21,318 nucleotides of DNA, taken from a virus. The translations under genes and the position numbers were made by a program. Numbering within the stretch: the stretch's first letter is position 1; every line of letters starts with the position of its first letter. The DNA lies in IMG/VR virus record IMGVR_UViG_3300009790_000098, positions 1 through 21,318 of that record. One strand, written 5' to 3'. Below are positions 17,205 to 21,318 of this stretch, one piece after another. The notes beneath the pieces are model-generated. The model did not search any database. It worked only from the letters and a program-made list of their open reading frames with translations, and was not told where the DNA came from.

Positions 17205-17230
17205 AAAAGCCCCAACTGCAGTTGAGGCTT
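17203..17230 (-). terminator. Rho-independent terminator for the gp32 transcript
   Basis: On the minus strand, arms 17230-17221 and 17216-17207 form a 10-bp stem around loop TGCA (17217-17220), with one U-G pair at 17225/17212. A run of six T follows on that strand (17208-17203). On the plus strand the same stem has a C-A mismatch and no T tract after it, so termination is directed leftward. It lies 115 bases beyond the gp32 stop and just after the rightward operon ends. Confidence 0.82.
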
Positions 17231-17345
17231 AGTGGCAATTTACTCTGTTAGTTATCTGTGAAAATTTTCCTAACTTTATCCGAGCGGAAGGACGCCAATC
17301 AACTCTATCTATGTCCCTACGTTTTCACCGGGTCGTTTAATTAAC
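17231..17345 (-). other. Untranslated region of the gp32 transcript, possible structured RNA
   Basis: There is no gene here. It is more GC-rich than its surroundings at 17280-17337 and contains pairings: GTTAG (17247-17251) with CTAAC (17270-17274), and GTGAAAA (17258-17264) with TTTTCAC (17322-17328). With the terminator, this could be a 3'-end RNA of about 140 bases. No known RNA family was recognised. Confidence 0.4.
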
Positions 17346-18254
17346 TTACTGGTCAGCAGCTAATTTTTTGAAGAATGATAATGTTTCATCATCTTCAGTA
17401 CTATCTTCTGCAGATGCTGTTGGTTCTTCAACCGTTGCAGCTGATGGGATAGTAGCTTGCTGAGCTGCTACTGTATTAGTAGGTGCAGCATAAGACTCTG
17501 TAGGACTTCCTGCATCAAGAGCTAGAACTCTATACAGTTTAGTCTTCAACTCATCATATGATTTAAAGTTGCTTGGATCGGTAAACTCTGAAAGTTTATA
17601 CTGACTATTCCAAACGGCTTCAAGCTTTTCATCATCATCTAAGAGAGCCGTAGTTGCATCGAACTCAGACTTATCATAATTCCTGTAACCTTCAACGTTT
17701 CTGATTTTTAACTTAAAGTTAGCACCAGTCCATAGATCAAATGGGTTTACAGGAGTTTCATCTTGAAAAGATGGATTCATAAGATCATTCAATTTCTCAA
17801 ATATCTTTTTACCATACTTATACAAGAATACTTTACCTTCGTTATCAGGATTACTAGGATCACTGACAACGTAGATGTTAGAATAAAAACTAAGACGTCT
17901 TTTGTACTTACGTACTAAGTCTTTGTTTGATTCAACACCTGAATTCCAAAGCATATTATTATACTCTGAAATAGGACATTTTTGTCCAAGTGTTGTTAGG
18001 GATTTCTCAATGAACCATTGTCCAGTAGGACCTTGGAATCCATGATCCCAAACTCTTACAAATGGTACATCTTCACCATCGGAAGCAGGCAAGAATCTAA
18101 TAACGGCATAACCATTACCAGCTTTATCTACTTCGGGTTTCCAGAAACGGTCATCAGGACCTCTTTTCTGTGTAGGAGAATTAAGTTTCTCCATTGCGGA
18201 TGTGAGTTTATTGAGCTCGTCACTCGAGCTTTTCTTCATATTAGAAAACGACAT
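17346..18254 (-). CDS. gp32: Single-stranded DNA-binding protein gp32
   Basis: The 302 residues match T4 gp32 (301), the replisome and recombination ssDNA-binding protein. The N-terminal LAST-type motif (MKKSSSDELNK) is needed for cooperative binding. The OB-fold core follows (NGYAVIRFLPAS, VWDHGFQGPTGQWFIEKS, YVVSDPSNPDNEGKVFLYKYGKKIFEKL), then an acidic C-terminus (~275-302) for partner binding. T4 uses H64, C77, C87 and C90 for zinc. Here only H71 and C93 remain in aligned positions; the positions of C77 and C90 hold other residues, so zinc is probably lost. AAGGAG precedes the ATG. It is the last gene of the cluster, 3' of gp59 as in T4, and has its own candidate promoter. Confidence 0.94.
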   Translation of the reverse strand: MSFSNMKKSSSDELNKLTSAMEKLNSPTQKRGPDDRFWKPEVDKAGNGYAVIRFLPASDGEDVPFVRVWDHGFQGPTGQWFIEKSLTTLGQKCPISEYNNMLWNSGVESNKDLVRKYKRRLSFYSNIYVVSDPSNPDNEGKVFLYKYGKKIFEKLNDLMNPSFQDETPVNPFDLWTGANFKLKIRNVEGYRNYDKSEFDATTALLDDDEKLEAVWNSQYKLSEFTDPSNFKSYDELKTKLYRVLALDAGSPTESYAAPTNTVAAQQATIPSAATVEEPTASAEDSTEDDETLSFFKKLAADQ

Positions 18255-18277
18255 ATTTACTCCTTATGTTGCGTTGT

Positions 18278-18305
18278 ATTATACGATGTATTACGTTTTA
18301 TTCAC
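18278..18305 (-). promoter_or_regulatory. Candidate gp32 promoter
   Basis: The minus strand has a perfect TATAAT at 18283-18278, 23 bases before the gp32 start, in the 47-base gap after gp59. A -35 element is poor (GTGAAT with a 16-base spacer, partly in the gp59 end). It could be a weak sigma70 or an activated middle-type promoter giving extra gp32. Confidence 0.45.
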
Positions 18306-18877
18306 TTATTAAAATAATCTAATGTTATAGACTTATATTTATCAGTATTGATACTGAGAAACGGTCTATAATTAATAATTATACCATATTGTTCTTGCCA
18401 AAGCAAGTCATTTTTCAATTCTTTTTGCCAATGTTGAAAATAACCGACTAGCATGTCTAGTATAATCATTGTTTCGATGCAAATATCTTTACGTAGAAAT
18501 AATCTAAATAAAGTTGGATGACCAAACTTAGGCACCTCAAAATTGCTATCAAAATCTTCTTCTAGTTTACTGAGATCATCTTTAAATCTATATGTAAGAC
18601 TTTCTTGTCTCTTTTTCCAACTCATGTAAACGTCATCGGGCTGCGAAGCATTTATATTCCCGACATAGAAATCTTTACCACCTTCTACAAACTGAGCTAA
18701 TAGATAATTCTCAATATCTTTTTTCTTAGCCAACTTCATAAAAAAGTATTTGTCTCTTCTTGTCTCATATGAAGTTTCATTAACTTTCACTTTACCATTA
18801 TACTTATGATAATCATAGCTAGTGGTAAAATGATTCTTTAATGCTATATACTTTTGATATACTTCAAATGGACTCAT
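18302..18877 (-). CDS. gp59: Helicase loader gp59
   Basis: gp59 loads the gp41 helicase onto gp32-coated DNA. The match to T4 gp59 (217 residues) is clear: VYQKYIALKNHFTTSYDYHK, and RRDKYFFMKLAKK against RRDKYFFQKLSEK in T4, plus a C-terminal LLWQEQYGI region. I choose the start at 18877 (MSPFEVY, 191 residues) because the homology begins there and a longer start at 18925 would overlap the oxygenase by 62 bases. The chosen start still overlaps it by 14 bases. A GAGGGG site lies 13 bases upstream, a little far. The order gp33, gp59, gp32 is that of T4. Confidence 0.9.
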   Translation of the reverse strand: MSPFEVYQKYIALKNHFTTSYDYHKYNGKVKVNETSYETRRDKYFFMKLAKKKDIENYLLAQFVEGGKDFYVGNINASQPDDVYMSWKKRQESLTYRFKDDLSKLEEDFDSNFEVPKFGHPTLFRLFLRKDICIETMIILDMLVGYFQHWQKELKNDLLWQEQYGIIINYRPFLSINTDKYKSITLDYFNK

Positions 18878-19529
18878 AATGTTTATTGATCCCCTCAGGG
18901 AATAAGTCTGTATGTTCTGATTCATTCACTTCCTCTTTCCATTCTATAAATTTGTCTCTATGCACTAACCAAATAATTAATGCTTCTCTTGTTCCTTTAG
19001 TGACAGGCTCGACACCATGATATGTGTCTGAATCAAAAATAACCATATCACCTCTATCTAAATCTACTGGTGTTTTTTTACCATCACCAACATCAAGAAT
19101 AAATTGTCCACCTTCATATTCTTCTCTATCATTTAATCCGACAGATATAGACATCTCTCTTTGTGGTGCTATATTCTTTAGATAATCTTTTTCAGGATCA
19201 TCACTACGACCCATATAATAATTTAATCGATCTATATGCCAATCAAATTTACCACCTTGATAATCATGATACGTCTGAACTGACCATGGTTCTAAAAACT
19301 CATAACCACTATCATAATCTTTAGTATCCATAACTGCATCATGAACTTTATCTAAAAGTTCTATTGGCAAATCTCTGTAAGGATCAAATACTTTTGCTTC
19401 AGCTATTCTGCTAGTATCATATGACGCTGCTTGTCCTTTTGATATAGCGGCTTGCTGAATATATTCTCTTGGTTGTTCAAATAGTATTAGATCTTGATCA
19501 CTGAAATAATTTCGAAATAGTTTGTGCAT
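18864..19529 (-). CDS. 2-oxoglutarate/Fe(II)-dependent dioxygenase (PiuC/P4H type)
   Basis: The 221 residues have the double-stranded beta-helix core of the Fe(II)/2OG family. The metal triad is H98-x-D100 (DWHIDRLN) and H171 (TYHGVEP), and R181 (TREALIIWL) should bind 2-oxoglutarate. Upstream strands LEPWSVQTYHDYQGGKF and QREMSISVGLND...YEGGQF are typical of prolyl-hydroxylase-like proteins. These genes are common in marine T4-like phages and their substrates are unknown. It is inserted between gp33 and gp59, 6 bases after gp33, overlapping gp59. No ribosome site is visible, so translation is probably coupled to gp33. Confidence 0.9.
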   Translation of the reverse strand: MHKLFRNYFSDQDLILFEQPREYIQQAAISKGQAASYDTSRIAEAKVFDPYRDLPIELLDKVHDAVMDTKDYDSGYEFLEPWSVQTYHDYQGGKFDWHIDRLNYYMGRSDDPEKDYLKNIAPQREMSISVGLNDREEYEGGQFILDVGDGKKTPVDLDRGDMVIFDSDTYHGVEPVTKGTREALIIWLVHRDKFIEWKEEVNESEHTDLFPEGINKHYESI

Positions 19530-19535
19530 ACATTA

Positions 19536-19799
19536 TCATATAGGTAATTTTCTTGAACTACCTGCTTTAAGTAGTAACTTACCTTCACTCTCAGCTGCTA
19601 ATTTAGCTTTAAGAGTATGTGAATTTTTTACTAATGATCCAATGGTCTCAACTTCGACACCATTTTCTTCGGCATAAATCATTAGCGCTTCTAAATAATC
19701 ACAATTTAATTGTTGTACCCTCTTTTCTATTAGCGCAGAAAATTCTTTAACAGATAAAATATTATCTGATAAATCGGTAGCGGGTACTTTCTTAGCCAA
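19536..19799 (-). CDS. gp33: Late-transcription co-activator gp33
   Basis: gp33 bridges host RNA polymerase and the sliding clamp at late promoters. The 87 residues (T4: 112) match in ALIEKRVQQLNCDYLEALMIYAEENGVEVETI, compared with IIEKMVEEFGMSYLEATTAFLEENSIPETQ in T4. The C-terminus ends SRKLPI and lacks the hydrophobic DFLL-like end that T4 gp33 uses for the clamp, so that contact may differ. The start is TTG: only ACC and GAG separate it from an in-frame TAA (19806-19808), and the next Met is residue 40. AGAG lies 4 bases upstream. It overlaps the lysozyme end by 8 bases. Confidence 0.82.
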   Translation of the reverse strand: MAKKVPATDLSDNILSVKEFSALIEKRVQQLNCDYLEALMIYAEENGVEVETIGSLVKNSHTLKAKLAAESEGKLLLKAGSSRKLPI

Positions 19800-20241
19800 G
19801 GTCTCTTATTCGCTGTTCTAGTCTTTTGGAACGATTGCCGACTTGACCGTACCACCTAGAATCAACCATTTGATCTGCAGCTTCATTAAAATCATCCATC
19901 TGTAATGCTGTAATGAAATTACGAAACTTTGAGAGTCTTGTTCGACCCATATTAAACATCATATTAATAAGTACTTCTTGTACTTCATCATGATAGTCAC
20001 TAAATTCTTCACCGAATAATTCTAAACACTCTTCTACATGATGTTCAAAGTCTTCATCAAATTGTTCGTCAACCCTTTCTGATGGAATCTTTGCGCCTAC
20101 TGGCATTCCATATTCTGGGTCGCTTTCTTTAATTAGATGACCAATTCCAAAAGTAGGTAATCCGAGACTATCTAAATAAACCTCTTCAACTCTTCCTTCA
20201 TCTATCTCTAATTGTTTTCTAACTTGTTCTCTATTATACAT
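19792..20241 (-). CDS. Endolysin, T4 lysozyme family
   Basis: This muramidase would cleave peptidoglycan at lysis. It has no signal peptide, so it needs a holin. The T4 lysozyme catalytic set is present with the same spacing: E15, D24 and T30 (T4 E11, D20, T26) in LEIDEG, VYLDSLGLPTFGIGH. The C-terminal NRSKRLEQRIRDL matches the NRAKR end of T4. Length is 149 against 164. I choose the start at 20241 (MYNREQVRK): GGGAG lies 6 bases upstream, and a sigma70-type promoter at 20266-20294 starts transcription after the alternative ATG at 20289. It is the first gene of the gp33-oxygenase-gp59-gp32 cluster. Confidence 0.92.
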   Translation of the reverse strand: MYNREQVRKQLEIDEGRVEEVYLDSLGLPTFGIGHLIKESDPEYGMPVGAKIPSERVDEQFDEDFEHHVEECLELFGEEFSDYHDEVQEVLINMMFNMGRTRLSKFRNFITALQMDDFNEAADQMVDSRWYGQVGNRSKRLEQRIRDLG

Positions 20242-20253
20242 TCTTTTCTCCCG

Positions 20254-20284
20254 ATGTACTATATTATTATATAGAAAAGTACAT
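20254..20284. promoter_or_regulatory. Imperfect inverted repeat over the -10 element, possible operator
   Basis: Outer arms ATGTAC (20254-20259) and GTACAT (20279-20284) flank inner arms CTATAT (20259-20264) and ATATAG (20269-20274); the right side has a few extra bases. The dyad covers the -10 and start region, as a repressor site would. The AT-rich inner part could arise by chance. Confidence 0.35.
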
Positions 20285-20294
20285 CTCATGTCAA
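20266..20294 (-). promoter_or_regulatory. Perfect sigma70-type promoter for the lysozyme-gp33 cluster
   Basis: On the minus strand, TTGACA (20294-20289) and TATAAT (20271-20266) both match consensus exactly, with an ideal 17-base spacer. The -35 contains the cyclase TGA stop. Transcription would start near 20259, leaving an ~18-base leader with the GGGAG ribosome site. This is a host-polymerase-type (early) signal. Confidence 0.88.
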
Positions 20295-21318
20295 CCTATT
20301 TTTGTAGGACTATATATTCTTATCTCTTCTTCTTTACCTTTAACCTTTATTGTACCAATTTCAGTATTCAAATATCCTTCAGGTAATTGTTCCATAGTAG
20401 CTCTTGAATAAATGGTTTTATGATCCAAGTATTCTCCTCTACCTGCAGTTGCTTCTAACCTAGCGGCAAGGTTGACTGCATCTCCAATAACCGAATAGTC
20501 AAATCTGGATTCACTACCCATGTTACCAACAATACAAGTCCCGGTGTTAACACCAGTGCCAACATTAATGTCAGGCAAATTACGGCTTTTGTAGATTCCT
20601 TTAAGCTCATTTATTTCTTCCTCAATTTCAATTGCAGATTTAATAGCCATCTCTGCGTGGTTCTCACACTCTAATGGTGCGTTCCAAAATGCCATGATAC
20701 AGTCGCCCATATATTTGTCGATTGTACCACCATTCTTTAAAATAATATTAGTCATTCTATTTAAGAACTCATTTACTAATTCTACTAGTCCTTCTGGATC
20801 GTCATTATTTTTATAATGCTCTGATATGGGAGTGAACCCGCATATGTCCATAAAAAGGAAAGTCATCTCTCTTCTTTCACCACCTAACTTTAATAACTCT
20901 GGATTCTTCTGTAACAAGGCTACTTGTCTTGGATCCAAATAAGTTTCAAACTGTTTCTTTATTTGTTGTCTTAATTTAAAGTTAGTATAGAACTGGACAA
21001 ATGAAGCATGACTAAATACTAATACTAAGGATATTATAATCCAAGTAGGATCAAAAAGCAAGTATGAAGAAAAGAAGATTTGCCAAGAAGCTACAGCGAC
21101 GCCGCCAATCAGCAAGACGGATACAATTCCAGAACTCAAAACGTTCGCCCATCTCACTAGAGCGAGAATCAGAAGACCGAGAATTAGAAGAATGGTTAGC
21201 TCAGCAAAAGGAAAATAATCCGGACGCTTAATAGTAGTACCATCAATTAATGTCTTTAATAGATTAGCTTGAACTTCGTGAGGATACATTTTGCCTAATG
21301 GCGTGGTAATTAATTGAC
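20291..21318 (-). CDS. Membrane-bound class III adenylate cyclase, CHASE2-type, N-terminus off the right edge
   Basis: The enzyme would make cAMP from ATP. Numbering from the internal Met at 21289: three membrane spans (~29-47, 52-69, 82-100), a linker (RQQIKKQFETYLDP, NPELLKLGGERRE), and a full cyclase domain. The residues needed are present: metal-binding D148 (FMDICGFT) and D196 (DKYMGD), adenine-selecting K192, S266 where bacterial enzymes usually have Thr or Asp, and N273 and R277 (VNLAARLE). The frame continues without a stop to the window end, adding QLITTPLGK before MYPHEVQANLLKTLIDG, which fits the end of a CHASE2 sensor domain. The Met at 21289 is thus internal. All catalytic residues are intact. 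Nucleotide choice (cAMP, cGMP or pyrimidine) is inferred. Confidence 0.9.
   Translation of the reverse strand, partial: QLITTPLGKMYPHEVQANLLKTLIDGTTIKRPDYFPFAELTILLILGLLILALVRWANVLSSGIVSVLLIGGVAVASWQIFFSSYLLFDPTWIIISLVLVFSHASFVQFYTNFKLRQQIKKQFETYLDPRQVALLQKNPELLKLGGERREMTFLFMDICGFTPISEHYKNNDDPEGLVELVNEFLNRMTNIILKNGGTIDKYMGDCIMAFWNAPLECENHAEMAIKSAIEIEEEINELKGIYKSRNLPDINVGTGVNTGTCIVGNMGSESRFDYSVIGDAVNLAARLEATAGRGEYLDHKTIYSRATMEQLPEGYLNTEIGTIKVKGKEEEIRIYSPTKIG

Noticed and set aside
17203-17230. Terminator for the plus-strand tail operon
   Set aside because: In that direction the stem has a C-A mismatch and no T tract follows. The T run follows only on the minus strand.
17280-17300. Glutamine-riboswitch-like bases on the plus strand
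   Set aside because: Only a short GCGGAAGGACGC resemblance; there is no full motif and no plus-strand gene downstream.
18878-18925. Extended gp59 N-terminus
   Set aside because: The added 16 residues overlap the oxygenase and lack similarity to gp59. Homology starts after MSPFEVY.
20242-20289. Longer lysozyme form starting at ATG 20289
   Set aside because: It would begin within the consensus promoter, upstream of the expected transcript start, and its 16 extra residues lack family similarity. MYNREQV at 20241 has a good ribosome site.
20291-21289. Pyrimidine cyclase of a Pycsar-type defence
   Set aside because: The Lys in DKYMGD and the overall CHASE2-membrane-cyclase build fit bacterial adenylate cyclases, and no effector gene lies beside it in the visible part. 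It cannot be fully excluded.

Overview
The window is part of the genome of a lytic, T4-like contractile-tailed phage. The composition is clearly AT-rich, and the gene styles (low-complexity Asn/Ala/Thr-rich structural proteins, a 2OG-Fe(II) oxygenase, a stripped-down gp32) resemble marine relatives such as cyanophages and pelagiphages. The host cannot be named from the sequence. I saw no integrase, tRNA, insertion sequence or CRISPR array.

Layout. (1) 1-10684, minus strand: a tightly packed baseplate operon. In transcription order it holds gp48 (tail-tube cap), gp53, gp27-like hub, gp5-like spike, a 57-aa Trp-rich membrane protein (6168-6341), a fibre-like protein, a low-complexity structural protein, gp25, gp6, and a gp7-like protein that runs off the left edge. 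Most junctions overlap or lie within a few bases, and four are TAATG stop/start overlaps. (2) 10685-10711: a 27-base divergent promoter region with a perfect 12-bp palindrome that carries a T4-late-type box on each strand. (3) 10712-17204, plus strand: gp4, a fatty-acid desaturase, an unassigned conserved-looking protein, gp54, a gp26-type tail assembly chaperone with a textbook -1 frameshift signal that adds a gp51-like tail, a holin-like membrane protein, and a repeat-containing tape-measure candidate. (4) 17203-17345: a minus-strand terminator and a long untranslated tail to gp32. (5) 17346-20294, minus strand: the replication/late-transcription/lysis group: lysozyme, gp33, a 2OG-Fe(II) oxygenase, gp59 and gp32. 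A perfect sigma70-type promoter drives it. (6) 20291 to the right edge, minus strand: a class III adenylate cyclase whose reading frame stays open to the end of the window and enters what looks like the end of a CHASE2 sensor domain.

How it works together. The two divergent operons make the parts of the tail and baseplate. gp27/gp5 form the hub and spike, gp48/gp54 the tube start, gp6/gp7/gp25/gp53 the wedges, and the chaperone pair loads the tape measure. gp33 links late transcription to replication, gp59 and gp32 serve the replisome, and lysozyme releases progeny. The desaturase, the oxygenase and above all the membrane-anchored cyclase look like host-manipulation genes: the first could change membrane lipids and the last could raise cAMP.

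Most notable items: the phage-borne CHASE2-type cyclase; the programmed frameshift (slippery run of seven T, 5-base spacer, 11-bp hairpin) joining gp26 and gp51; two late-type boxes placed so close to start codons that the mRNAs would be leaderless; and the short membrane gene inside the baseplate operon.
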